NCBI RefSeq assembly: GCF_000002985.6
Contig: NC_003279.8
Coordinates: 2,046,001-2,110,000 of the forward strand
Origin: Caenorhabditis elegans
Taxonomy: Eukaryota; Nematoda; Chromadorea; Rhabditida; Rhabditidae
Reading direction: 5' to 3'
Length of the DNA stretch: 64,000 nucleotides
Shown: positions 11,701 to 22,700 of the stretch, piece by piece
Layout of the letters: each line of letters begins with the position of its first letter
Numbering within the stretch: position 1 is the stretch's first letter
Notes under the pieces: model-generated
The model's input: only the letters and a program-made list of their open reading frames with translations
The model's database searches: none
Told to the model about the DNA's origin: nothing
Made by a program: the position numbers and the translations under genes

Positions 11701-12561
11701 TTCTTCAATTTCCATCGCGAAAATCTGCATATGTAGCACTTGTGTCGAAATTTGTTTTCCAGCTGATTCCTCCTCCAACACTATCGCATCTTCGAGCCAC
11801 GGAGGATGGTAGAAATTCCCGATGACCGTCTTTTCCACCGATCTTTTGCTTGGCAATTCGATATGTATTCGTGTTCTCAGGCGTGTAATTTTATTGATTA
11901 CATCATTTCCCAAAATCAAATCCACCGGTGTTCCATCTCGATAATAGGCCATTCTTATCTCATCAAATTCCACGCCATTCTGCTGCAGAACTTCCAGATC
12001 CTCGTCACAGAATTCGGGTGCTCGGAATTTCGTCGCCATTCGTCTGAAACCTGGAGCTGCCATCGTCCATATTTTTCCATCATCTCCAACGATTTTTAAT
12101 TTATATATTTTGTAGGATTCGACTGCTGCATCCGCCACGACTCCCGAAAATCCGATTCTTCTTGTACCAACCACCTTGAAATTATTTTGGAGCGCTGCTT
12201 TTTCGGAAATTATTGAAGTCTGAGCACCACTATCCACCAATGCGATAATTCTAGCTCCACTCTCCGTCCTCAAATGAGCAAATGGAAGTTGAGCTATCTT
12301 ATCATTTTCCTTTTCAGCGAGTAGCATAATTTCCGTCGCGGCTTCCAATCTCAACTCGTCTTGCAGCCACTCCTCCGCCTCACTGTCCCCGTTCTTCTCC
12401 GGCTCGTGATCGTTTCTTTCAGTGCTCGAGGGTCTCAACCCCCTAGCACTGAAATAACTGCTGCTCCAGTTCCTCGTCATCTTCCAAATCGAATTTCGTA
12501 TTGAAGACGTTGACTGTAGCTGATTTGACTCGATCACAGTGTCCAGAATAGTGGGTTCCAC
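8779..12561 (-). pseudogene. BEL/Pao pol, main part: protease, RT, RNase H, integrase N-terminus and core
   Basis: Domains in order: aspartic protease with A-L-V-D-S-G-A (about 12220-12245), reverse transcriptase with Y-V-D-N at 10882-10893 (family motif Y-V-D-D), RNase H with F-S-D-A-S, a His/Cys integrase zinc-binding region ending C-V-I-C, and the integrase core with G-V-D-Y-I-G and S-D-N-A-P-S-F. The conserved P-W-Q-G-G-V-Y-E follows, ending at the catalytic Glu. The DNA transposon begins immediately after this point, so frame beyond 8779 is transposon sequence. The first 118 bases overlap gag in another frame and the frame has no ATG start, so pol would have needed a frameshift or the frame has been altered by an indel. 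Confidence 0.9.
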
Positions 12562-14044
12562 GACAATGATAACAGTTATATTTCGACTTGCAATCCCTGG
12601 CGAAGTGTTTCGCGCTCAAGCAATTGTCACACAATTTATTCTTGGAAACCGCCGATTTCTTGAACTCCGTGTCTTTCGTGCAGTTATTCGCTCCATGTTG
12701 CTCCGAATTGCAGTAAGCACAAGGAATTTGCTTTGATGGTGGCACGAATTCCTTCTTTTTGTAACCGAATTTCTTCCTAGCATCACCGTTGAATTGCTTC
12801 CGATCCTGCTGACGATGGTGCTGCATTGCTTGAACATCGACGTATCGCTCTTCCGACTCGTCCGAATCTTGCTCCACGTCGTTTTCGTTGTTGTAGCTTC
12901 TCATTGCCGACACATTTTTTACTCGAGCTGGCTTCACCGATTTCTCTACGACTTTTTCTTCCATTTCTTCACGATTTTCTTGAGCTTTTAGCTGTGCAAT
13001 TACCGCTTGAGTACAGGTAATCAACAATTCGAAAGTCCTGTTTCCTGACATATTATAAGCTTCCACTCTTTTCCTGATCTTCTTTGGCAGTGCATCCGTG
13101 AATTCTTGCAGGTATTTGTAATCGTCAACGTATAATCCAAGTCCTTTTAACCGTCTGACATCTCCCGCGTATGTCGCCAGCGACTCTTCAATCTCCTCAA
13201 TAGTCGAATTTGCCTTGAATGTCATCATTCTCACTTTTCTCGTGAGGTAGTCTTTCTGGAAACGACCGCAGTTGTAGGTGGTGTGGAGATTTGTTCTGAT
13301 CAGATAGTAATTCTCCTTCGAATGACCATTAGTGATACTGTGTTGTTTTGCTTTTCCGACAAGAAGTTGAGTAATGGCCATCTGCTTTTGTAGTAGTGAG
13401 AATCTCGGATTTTTATGGATCTGACTTTCGAAAACACCAATGAAGTTCATGTATTTCTATGGCGATCCATCGAAAGGTTCCATACTTTTGACTGTCTCGT
13501 TGATCACTCTTTGACGCTCTGCAGTGTCCCATAACGCCTCCTTTGTTTGCTCATTTGTCTCGTATCCATCCCAATGAATTAGATGCTCTGGTAGACCATT
13601 GTCATCCCATTTCGTGTCGTCACCGAACAATCTGTCTTGATTTGCCAATAGTGGATCCTCTCCGAAATAGCCATCATCGCCTTGCTCAGCTGAGTTTCTC
13701 CCCCTCGTCACTGCGTTTCTGACAGGCTTTCTGCTAGTCAATCTCTTATTTTCCTGCTCTGCCGTCGATGAAGATTGGTTGTTTTTGGTAATCTGTTGCA
13801 TTACTTGCTCCAGTAGCGATTCCAGTTTCGCCTGGTTGACGTCACTTTTCTCCGCATTCTTGTCCAGTTTCTGCTCCAGCCCGTCCAGTTTCTTCTGCAT
13901 TCTATACTGTTTTTCCGCCACTATCTCAATCCTTCCAACTTTCCTCTCAATATCCTGCTGCCACTGTCTCAGATACGATGCTGTCGGTGTGGAATCCGAA
14001 GTTTTTTGCGGCTCCGTGTTGATGAGCATAGTCTCCTGACCCAT
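12443..14044 (-). pseudogene. BEL/Pao gag with one in-frame stop codon
   Basis: The frame opens with an ATG at 14044 and has a coiled-coil segment (Leu/Lys/Glu-rich, about 13980-13780). It hits a TAG at 13455-13457, in the F-D-G-S-P region near the start of the conserved capsid-like domain, and continues in the same frame to 12443. The C-terminal part carries three zinc-knuckle-like C-x2-C-x3/4-H-x4-C motifs (about 12730, 12640 and 12550). The single in-frame stop looks like a nonsense mutation, since the frame is intact on both sides. Confidence 0.85.
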
Positions 14045-14104
14045 ATTCTCTGTCTCATTTTCAGGCGAATTTTGCAGGTTCAATCACGCGGTTGGTGGCA
14101 TCGG

Positions 14105-14652
14105 AGCAGAATCGGAAAAGGAGATCCTTCAGCTGTACGAGGATCAAAAAGAAGTTTTTACGAGAATGCACATGAAAATCAGGGAATTTGTCACAAATGC
14201 AGGAGAAGCAACGGAAAAAATGGAGCCGGAAGATAGAGCAAAAGGAGCACACTGTAAGCTACTCGGACATGTTTGGAACTCGTTGTTGGACACGTTGGAG
14301 ATCAAAATTGCGACGCCACCAGAAGGAATTCCGACGAAGAGGCAAATAGTGGCTTTTAATGCCTCGAATTACGATCCGTGTGGATTGATGACACCGATTA
14401 CGGTAAAATTGCGACAGCTGATTCAACAACTCTGGAATTTCAAATTGGAGTGGAAGGACAAAATTCCAGAAGAACTGATAAATACCTGGGAAGAAGTGAA
14501 GAGCCAGTTCACAGAAAAGGTATACGTCATTCCGAGGAAATTGTCAAGAAATATGGATTTCGAAGAAGTAGAGCTCATTGCATTTTCCGACGCTTCAAAA
14601 TGGACATATGCAGCAGCGATTTATTTGAGATTCACTTATCCGGATGGTGCAG
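14105..14652 (+). pseudogene. Inverted 548-bp copy of BEL/Pao pol (RT-RNase H segment)
   Basis: This stretch is the reverse complement of 10323-10870 with no length difference. I see one base change, at 14551, which turns an Ile codon into Asn. Both ends are abrupt: GCAG at the right end runs into unrelated sequence, and the left end sits about 20 bases from the gag region. Such identity means a very recent duplication or gene conversion. It is a fragment without start or stop of its own. Confidence 0.92.
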
Positions 14653-15735
14653 AGTCTTTCTTGGCTCTATTTAACATAACTTAGTATTACCATCTTATTC
14701 TGTGCCTCAACTTAATCGTTACAAGTTTGAATTCTTGAGAAAACTGTATTTAAAACCTATTACGGCCTTTCAAAACTCAAATATATAAAAACGGTATCTT
14801 CTTAAGCTTTCGTGTTTAGTTTCCAATACTTTCCTTTCAGTAAGGCTTGAAATTTTTGGAAGCTTCACTGCTAGTTTCCCACTTCACGATTTTCCAATTT
14901 CAACTTGTTAAAAACTGGCAAGATCACAGAAAAAGCCACACTTCCATGATAAAACCACAGAAAATTAAAGAAATTGGGCTGAATGTCTCAGATTTGGTGA
15001 TTCTGGCACATGATGATTTCTCAAAACTTCAATTCAAAGATAAAATTGTTTGTGACCAAACCTTCATTTCTTATTTGACTTTCAGGCTATATATTTAATT
15101 ATATTTCTTAATTGTCTTCAAATTTTTTTGAGATTTCCCCACTTTATTTAGTGAAAACAAAGATAAACTTCTTATTTTCTCAATTTTTCAATAAATTTAA
15201 CCTTTTGCAGCAAGGTATTCTCTTTTTAACTGAGAAAACTATTTTAAAAATTCATTTCATCATCTTTCCTTTGCTTTCTCAAGAAAATTTCATAGAAGAA
15301 ATGCATTTTTTCCGCAAAAATAATTCAATATTCAGAAGTGCGCCAGCACGCGACAGGCGCATCGGTGAAACGCGCAAGCAATCTCCCTCCCCCTTCGTTT
15401 CCACCCGAGGAGACCGTGAGCTACCAAAAAAATTTTTTGAAATTCGAAAAGCGACCAAAAACATTTTCGCTTCGAGACCCACGACTCCAGAAAAGTGCGT
15501 GCGCCTTTAAACTAATTGCCCTTTTAAAATTTTTTCAACTGATTATTGTGAATAAAGAAAGAAAATTTCTAGAAAAAAGGGTATTTAAGAAAAAAAAAAC
15601 ATAAATTACAGTAAATCAGAGATATTTCAACAGAAATAACAGATTTTGAAGAAAAAACACAAAAAACAAGCAAAAAAGGTTCATTTTCAGAGATCGTTCG
15701 GGCGAAATTCAGCAAATATTTATGTACATTCGAAC
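14653..15735. other. Intergenic, no gene seen
   Basis: AT-rich sequence with short unsupported open frames and no domain signal. A slightly GC-richer patch lies at 15340-15435. The right end contains the 3' flank of the TTC5-like gene. Confidence 0.6.
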
Positions 15736-17942
15736 TCATTTCGTCTGAGTCGACGCTACGGCTCTGGCGAGCACACTTTCCGGCAGTGGAACACCATTTT
15801 TCTTCATTTGCGTCGGCGTTGCTACACGGATCCATTTCACCGAATCCACGTGGATTTCTGGATCGGAGGGAATTGTGAGATTCTGGAAAAATTTGGGTTT
15901 AAATTGGTTCATCGAAAAGAAAAAAACCAAAAAAACCTTGATTTCTCGAAAATCAGGTTTCGCGATCGTCACGGTGTCGCCGATAACAAATCCGAAATTA
16001 GATAGGCAATTGTAGATTGTAATGCCGTAGACTTCGCCGGCGGCGTCGACACCAACAAGGGCACTGAAAATTTGAATTTAGTACTAAATTTAGTGGGTTT
16101 TGAGCTAGCCACTGCACCTTTTTCCTCACGAGGGACGAGGAAATGCGGTTTCTAGGCCATGGCCGAGGATCCGACAAGATCTATCGGCAATTTATTTTGC
16201 TTTGTTTTCCGCGTGTTTTCTTTCATTTTTCGATAAATATGCTGCTTAGATGCTGAAACTACATGATTTTCATAACGAGACTACTGAAAAAGTTGTGAGA
16301 TTTTCAAAATTCAACATTTTGTGCGAAAATCTATACTTTTTCACCAAAAAAGTTGAATTTCGAAAATCTCAAAACTTTTTCAGCTGTCTCGTTATGAAAA
16401 TCAGGTAGTTTCAGCATCTAAGCAGCATATTGAGCATGTTTCGGAAAAAGTTTAGGTTTTGTATTCCCGTAATCCATCATATTACATTGACCACTTTCAC
16501 CGCTACTTGCCGACTGAATACATTTTTTTTGACTTGGAAATCGTTTTGGCATCTGCAAAAAATATTTGTTTATCAGTTTTAATAAGAAAAAACGGAAAAA
16601 AAATCGGTGAAAAACACAAGAAAATACGCGGAAAACAAAGCAAAATAAATTGCCGATTGAACTTGTCGGATCCTCGGCCATGGCCTAGAAAGCGCATTTC
16701 CTCGTCCCTCGTGAGGAAAAAGTTGCAGGGGTTTTGAGTAGCGTGGCAAATTTCTAGAACCAAGATTTTTGCGAAATCGCATCAAAATCCTACACCGGAA
16801 TAGTCTCGTCGTGGCCGATATTTCCAATAATTTTGGCTCTAAATCCATCTGACGATTTCTTAAGCTCATTTATCATCTCCTGCATCCGCTTTGCCTTCAT
16901 TTTTCCCTTCTTTTGGATGGCATCAGTAAATTTCGACAAATAGCTCACAAAACTCGCGAGCTTCTCTCTCGTCTCCAGCTCATTTCTCGGATCATACTCG
17001 ACGGCTTTCTGTAGAACAGCGAGCGCCTCGTCGTACTTTTCCATGAATTTCAGACAAGTCGCCATATTAATATAAACTTGAGGGTCTGTTCGAGAAAGTT
17101 CGCATTCCAACGCTTTCTTGTAGTTTTCTATCACTTTGTCCAAGAACTTGAGCTCCACTTTTGCGGTGCTGAAGAAACAGTAGAAAAGGCCGGTGGCGAA
17201 GGCTATGTTGGCAGGCCCGTAGGCACTGTCAAGGCGTCGAGCTTCTATAATTAGTTCCATCGCTTTTGTGCTGAAAATTCAAGTATCAAACGCGAATTTT
17301 CTCAATTTTCAAACCGAATTTCTGCCTGAGCCGGCTCGGGATGCTCCAAGGCGACTAATCTCATTGCAACAGCCAGGGATGTCAGAATTGGAGCAGTTTT
17401 TGATATTCCGAGAGCAATCTGAATATATTACCTTTAATTATTTAAGGTTTTCAACATTTTTGACTAAAATATTTAAAAATACCTTGAAGCAGGATTGCGC
17501 AAACTCCAAATCCCGTCGTTTCATAACGCATAGGCCAAGTTCGTGCCAGGCGTCTGCATTTTTCGGGTCTAAAATTCAACAATTTTCCTGATTTTTCAGC
17601 GAAATTTCAAAGCCTCACTCATTCTAACAGATTTGCTGAGCATTTTCTCGGCGGTTTCATTGTAATCCTCCAGTACGTTGTACATTTTTCCCCCTTCCGC
17701 AAGTAAAAGTGCCTTCTGATTTGTGTCATACGCGCGGGAAGTTGAGATTATGGTTGGAAGGATTTCCTGGAAGAATTTAAAATTAAAATTGGCCGAATAA
17801 TTTCGAAAAATGCTCCCCTCACCTGGATAAACTCCCCGCCTTTTTGAATAACCGCCGCCGCCTCCTCGTCTTTCGATGATGTTGGATAATTTTTGAAGTA
17901 CATTCTTTTGAATATCTCCAGCTCATTTTTGTATTTTTCCAT
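15736..17942 (-). CDS. TTC5 (STRAP) homologue: TPR protein with C-terminal OB-fold domain
   Basis: Exons (minus): 17942-17823, 17766-17619, 17568-17483, 17418-17315, 17270-16794, 16063-15937, 15882-15736. All phases fit and give about 402 residues, near the length of vertebrate TTC5 (about 440). TPR signatures include A-W-H-E-L-G-L at the start of exon 3 and the Y-x-x-A-L/Y-I-N-M-A-T pattern in exon 5. The last two exons match the TTC5 OB domain, with G-V-D-x-x-G-x-x-Y-x-I-T-I-Y-N, G-D-T-V-T-I and an ending rich in A-V-A-S. TTC5 is known as a p300/p53 stress cofactor and as the factor that recognises nascent tubulin on ribosomes during tubulin mRNA autoregulation. Exon 5 must use the donor at GGT/GTAGGA to stay in frame. 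The 730-base intron 5 holds nested hairpins. Confidence 0.9.
16125..16727. repeat. Nested hairpins in TTC5 intron 5
   Basis: Outer arms 16125-16215 and 16610-16727 are inverted copies and include GGCCATGGCCGAGGATCC. Inside, 16241-16435 is a second, tighter palindrome centred near 16338, with arms containing GATGCTGAAACTAC. It looks like one foldback element inside another. Confidence 0.85.
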
Positions 17943-17963
17943 TATTTATTCGAACGAGTTTCT

Positions 17964-18233
17964 CTAATTTGCAATTCGATCTTGAAACAAAAAAATTCGA
18001 AAAGAAAATTGGAAAACCAATTTTAAAATCTTTGCTGCAACTACGGTCGACAACTGTGCAAACACCGCTGTGACAAATGCACTGAAAACACCATATTTCA
18101 CGCGCATTGCGTATTTTGAACAATTTTCAATTTCTAGAATTTCTGCCCCCATTTTTTGTGATTTAACTTGATTTTCTTGAAGTTTCTCTTCAAAAACTTT
18201 ACAATTAGCTTGTGGCAAAAGTGTTTCGTTCAA
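17964..18233 (-). CDS. Possible small membrane protein (89 residues), unassigned
   Basis: An uninterrupted frame from an ATG at 18233 encodes a charged N-terminal half followed by a hydrophobic stretch ([10 protein letters not shown]). The frame ends 21 bases upstream of the TTC5-like start on the same strand. It occupies most of the gap between divergent genes, so it could equally be leader sequence. No family recognised. Confidence 0.35.
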   Translation of the reverse strand: MNETLLPQANCKVFEEKLQENQVKSQKMGAEILEIENCSKYAMRVKYGVFSAFVTAVFAQLSTVVAAKILKLVFQFSFRIFLFQDRIAN

Positions 18234-18304
18234 AACTTCACCAAAAATCTCGAAAAAGTGCAGTTTTCATCTTCAATTTTCGAAAATTTCAGCAAAATCA
18301 CAAG

Positions 18305-18559
18305 ATGATTATCCCAATCAGATGCTTCACATGCGGCAAAGTCATCGGCGACAAGTGGGAGACGTATCTCGGATTCTTGCAGTCGGAATACAGTGAAGGT
18401 TTTTAAAATTCTCGGATTTACTGAATGAAAAAAATCTCGTTTCTCTCAGGAGATGCTCTCGACGCGCTCGGTCTTCGTCGCTACTGTTGCCGAAGAATGC
18501 TTCTGGCTCACGTGGATCTCATCGAGAAGCTTCTCAACTACCATCCGCTGGAAAAGTAA
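18305..18559 (+). CDS. rpb-10: RNA polymerase subunit RPB10 (RPABC5)
   Basis: Two exons, 18305-18398 and 18450-18559, give 67 residues, the usual RPB10 length. The N-terminal [15 protein letters not shown] and the internal R-R-Y-C-C-R-R-M motif form the conserved zinc site (C-x2-C ... C-C). This is the small shared subunit of RNA polymerases I, II and III, acting in the nucleus and nucleolus. A TTTCAG acceptor 12 bases before the start codon suggests SL trans-splicing. It is transcribed divergently from the TTC5-like gene. Confidence 0.97.
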
Positions 18560-19067
18560 TCGGAGCCCCTTTCAATTGTTGTTGTTTTTCTGTTTTGTTG
18601 TGGCCGAATCTCAATTTTTACTTTTTTCCACCGTTTTTCCTCTTTTTCTTCACTAATTTCTCAAAATTTGATGAAACATTTGATTCAAGTTTGCTTTTTA
18701 AATTTAATTTTTGTCATATTGTATAATTGAGTTCACAGCTCATTCTTTATTTGTCCATGTGATGTGATTATTTTGCGAGAATTTGAGAATTTCCTAAACT
18801 ACACCTCCTTCCACAAGTTTTCCTTCAAAAAGTTCCACGTGTCCGCTAGTCAGACTGTCTATCATTCTGACGTCTCTCATTTATCCCGCGCATTTCCTAA
18901 TCTCGGTCATTTATGTCACCGAGACGGTCTGCGTTCACGACACTTTCTTATCGATTCTTTGTTTTTTTCTTCCAGAAAACCTCGTATACGGCGGCTTTGT
19001 CCATCGCTGACGGCGCTCCGGTGTGATCCGAGAAACACAGTTTTTGAGCAGCACAACTCCAACAAAA
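18560..19067 (+). other. Intergenic between rpb-10 and moag-4, with likely moag-4 leader
   Basis: Unique sequence. A TTTTTCTTCCAG acceptor near 18975 could be a trans-splice or 5' UTR splice site for moag-4. Same-strand spacing of about 0.5 kb leaves an operon with rpb-10 possible but unproven. Confidence 0.5.
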
Positions 19068-19379
19068 ATGACTCGTGGAAATCAAAGAGATCTGGCTCGT
19101 GAGAAGAACCAAAAGAAACTGGCCGATCAAAAGAAGCGCCAGGGAGCCTCTGGACAAGACGGAAATGCTGTAAGTTTTCATTTCAAATTTCCAAATCACA
19201 TATATATATCCAGTTGCAAATAAATATTCCAGGGTCTATCGATGGATGCTCGCATGAATCGCGACGCTGACGTCATGCGTATCAAGCAGGAGAAAGCGGC
19301 AGCCAAGAAAGAAGCCGAAGCCGCTGCAGCTGCTGCAAACGCAAAGAAGGTCGCCAAAGTGGACCCATTGAAGATGTGA
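19068..19379 (+). CDS. moag-4: MOAG-4 / SERF small acidic-basic factor
   Basis: Exons 19068-19169 and 19233-19379 give 82 residues. The N-terminus M-T-R-G-N-Q-R-D-L-A-R-E-K-N is the conserved SERF (4F5) signature, followed by Lys/Gln/Ala-rich low-complexity sequence ending in K-V-D-P-L-K-M. MOAG-4/SERF proteins are disordered regulators that speed amyloid aggregation of disease-type proteins; moag-4 was found in a C. elegans polyglutamine screen. The start is set by the conserved N-terminus. Confidence 0.97.
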
Positions 19380-19633
19380 TTGATTAATTCTCACTTTTTT
19401 TTGATCATTTTTGTTTTATTTTATTCGTATTTAAAAAAACATCGTATGGGTTTCCCAAAAAAATGAATGCCTCTGTCTCCTTCTCCTGAAAAATGTATGA
19501 TCACTTGGCAGCTCGCCAACCTAATCATTATCAGAGCCAGTTTCTGATTGTCTTCTTCGGCCGCCGCCTCACCTCATCTCTTCCTCCCACCCCGCGGCTT
19601 CTCTCCACAATTCTTGTGCTCTCTCGGGCTCTG

Positions 19634-19647
19634 GTAACTATGGCAAC
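19634..19647 (+). promoter_or_regulatory. X-box (DAF-19/RFX site) upstream of arl-13
   Basis: GTAACTATGGCAAC fits the X-box consensus, especially the ATRRNRAC half. It lies 102 bases before the arl-13 start codon, the position typical of ciliary genes in C. elegans. The surrounding 19500-19748 is GC-richer unique sequence and probably the arl-13 promoter. Confidence 0.85.
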
Positions 19648-19748
19648 CGCCGCTCGTGAAAGCCGAGAGCAACTTCTTGCGTAACTAATCTCCTCGATTT
19701 CGACACCACACACTTTACCGCAAGGAAATGCGTAGAAAGTGAGAAGAA

Positions 19749-22700
19749 ATGACCGAAAAGTCGTGGTTCGAAACTATTTTCTGCTGTTGTTGCCATCGTA
19801 CACCTATTATCAGACGGTAATTCGATATTCTTAGGCTTATTTTTTTAAATGAAAATCGTTTGCTTGAAAGCATTTTTTATGAAATTTTGAAGATGTAAAA
19901 CGGAAAATCCAAAAATGTTTCCTTATTCGAGGTTTTTTGGAAAAAAAATTATATTTAAAGTCGAAAATTCAGCTATTTTTAATATTTTCCGATCGATTTT
20001 TGCCATGAAAATATATTAAAAATTATTTTTATTCATTTATTTTATTTATTCTCCACTGATTTTCTTTTTTTTTGCGTTTTTAATGGAAATTAAAATGACA
20101 AAACAAGGTAATTGCAGAATGTTTGTTAAAAAATAATTGAAAAGGCGTAAAACTGTAAAATTATGATTTCCGACGACAAGCCTGAAATTAGTATATTTTA
20201 CAGTTTTAGGCATTTTCAGTTACTTTTTAACAAGCATTTTGCATTTTTCTAGTTTATTTCTCGCATTTTCCGATAAAAAACACAAAAAAATGAAGAAAAT
20301 AGGCCGAAAAATAAGAAAAATAAAATAAATAAATAAAAATAATGCAAGTGCGCTCCATCGAACAAGTTCAATTGGCGGAAATTCAAATAGGAATTAGGGG
20401 AAAACTGAGATTTTTTCAATTTTCAAAAAATCATATAAAATCTAGAAAAAATTTTTGAATTTTTTTATCATGATATTCGGTCATTGTGACGCCATATGCG
20501 TGTTTTAAAGCAATTTTCCCACATGAGAATTACACATCAACGAAACCCAGAAATTACAGTACTCTTTAAAGGCGCACACCGTTTTGCAATTTACAAAAAT
20601 TGTCGTGTCGAGACGCAAATCCGCAAGTTTCCGCATCTGAGCAATATTTTTAGTTTGATGAATTCCCATAGATCGTGCCGAGACCCAATAGGTTTTTTTT
20701 CAGAGAAATCAAACTCGGATGTTTTGGCATCGGAAGCGCCGGAAAAACCACATTTTTGAAAGTTCTCAAGGGAGGTAAGCAAGTGCGCTCCGTCGCTCAA
20801 TCCGAAATTATTTTAAAATTTGAATTTAATCCAGAAGATCCGCGGGATTTGCTCCGTACCAACGGGTTCTCCACAGTGAAAATGGAGTATGATGAGACTT
20901 TTCATTTGACGATCTACGATGTTGGCGGGGATAAGGGAATACGTGGAATTTGGAGCAATTATTATGCTGAGGTGTGTGTGTGTGTGTGCATGCGATAGGG
21001 CGCACTTTCACACTGGAGAATTTTTGAAAACTCTTATTACACGTGGATCTACAAAAAATGCGGGACTGATTTCGCATGGTTAAGAGCGTTTTGACGTCAC
21101 ATTTTTTTGGGAGAAAAATTCCCGCATTTTTGTAGATCAAACCGTGATTATTATAATTATTCTAAATAAATTAAGGTTCACGGAATCATCTATGTGATTG
21201 ATTATTCAACGGATGAGACATTCACCGAGTCGATTGAGGTGAGAGAAGTTACGAAATTGATAAGGATTATGAATTATTCCTAAAAGTTATGAAATAAGAT
21301 TTTTAGGCTCAAAATACGCTATCCGGTCTCGACACGACAACTTTTTGCAAAAAACTAAAACGGGTGTGCTCCTTTAAAAATTTTTAGGCAAAAGTACAGT
21401 AATTTCATTTACCGTATTTCTTCTATTAATATGGCCTCCCTATTAGACTTGCACTCCCTATTAGTATTGCTCCTTGAACACCCTCCGAAAATTAGTATTG
21501 CACTCCCTATTAGTGAAAAAGGCGGGGCCTAAATATGAGGTTTTCTGCAGTACACGCCACGCAGTTTTCTTATCTTGAGTGTAATATTGCACTCCCTAAT
21601 AGTCTTGCACTCCCTATTAGTATTGCAAGCGGGAAGACCATCGAAAAATAGTATTGCAGCTATATTAATAGAAAAAATACGGTAGTTTTACAACTAAAAC
21701 CGAGCCGCGATGCGACACGCAACGCGCCGTAGATCCACCCCAGATATGGCCGAGCCAAACTGGCCTAGTTCGGCAAACTCTTCCATTTCAATTTATGAGG
21801 AAATTCCATTAATTCCTAGGGAAGCCAGAAATTCGTGATAAAACAATTAAAACCACATATATTTTCGAAAAACTATGAAAAATCGGGCAAAGAACGTTTA
21901 AAACCACAGTAATCTTTAAAGGCGCACACCTTTTCGCATTTCACAGAAATTTGTCGTGTCGAGACCGGATACCGTATTTTCGGTCAAAATTTCAAGTCTC
22001 GGTAATAAATTACTTTTAAAAAATTATCATTCTCCAGGCTCTCCACTCCCTAACCAGCAATCCACATGTGCAGAAAAAGCCAATTTTTCTGCTCCTCAAC
22101 AATCAGAACAATCGAGAATTTGATGACGTGGAAATTTCGAATGAAGTGAGTGACTTTGAGTGACTTAAATAATTTCCCGTAAACTGTCCCCGTCTTCTTC
22201 ATCCCCCAGTGTTCCTTCTCTATCACGCAAACCTCTTTTCACAGACTAAAATCCAGGCGGGACAACACAAAATCGTACTTTTCTCGCATTTCAACAAGTA
22301 TAACGGATATGTGAGTGCGCTTCAAGGTAGAAATTCAAAATTCCACCGATTTTCAGCTTGATAACATAAAAAGTGCCACATTGACGGTGATGGCGAGGGC
22401 GAAAAAGGATAGAAATGAGTATCAGGAGCAGTTTGTCAGATTCATCGATTCTGTAGGATTCCCATTTCATTTTCTAGAATTTTTAAAATTTTCCTTTTTT
22501 TCAGATTTCTGAGCACTATGTGGAATTATCCGAGGGTGTTAAAACCGCCGAGTTGGCGTTGAGGATCCGTCAGGAAGAAGCCAAAGAACAACGGAGACTG
22601 ATGCAAATGAAAGTGGAGCACGATGCTTTGAAAGCCGACGTGGCTGGCCTGGAACTTCGGAACCAACCACCTGTGCAACCACCGATCCCGCCTGATCCTC

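Larger units (their letters stand above)
3140..14083 (-). mobile_element. BEL/Pao-class LTR retrotransposon, interrupted and decayed
   Basis: On the minus strand the order is gag (14044 down to 12443), protease, reverse transcriptase, RNase H, integrase and a DUF5641-type C-terminus (down to 3140), as in BEL/Pao elements. It is inactive: there is an in-frame stop in gag, an altered RT active site, a 4.7-kb DNA transposon inside the integrase, and no recognisable LTR pair. Just beyond the gag end the sequence switches abruptly to an inverted fragment of the same pol gene. C. elegans carries many BEL-type Cer elements. I cannot say which Cer family this is. Confidence 0.9.

Noticed and set aside
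14166..14684. 172-codon plus-strand frame as an independent gene
   Set aside because: It is the inverted pol fragment with no start or end of its own.
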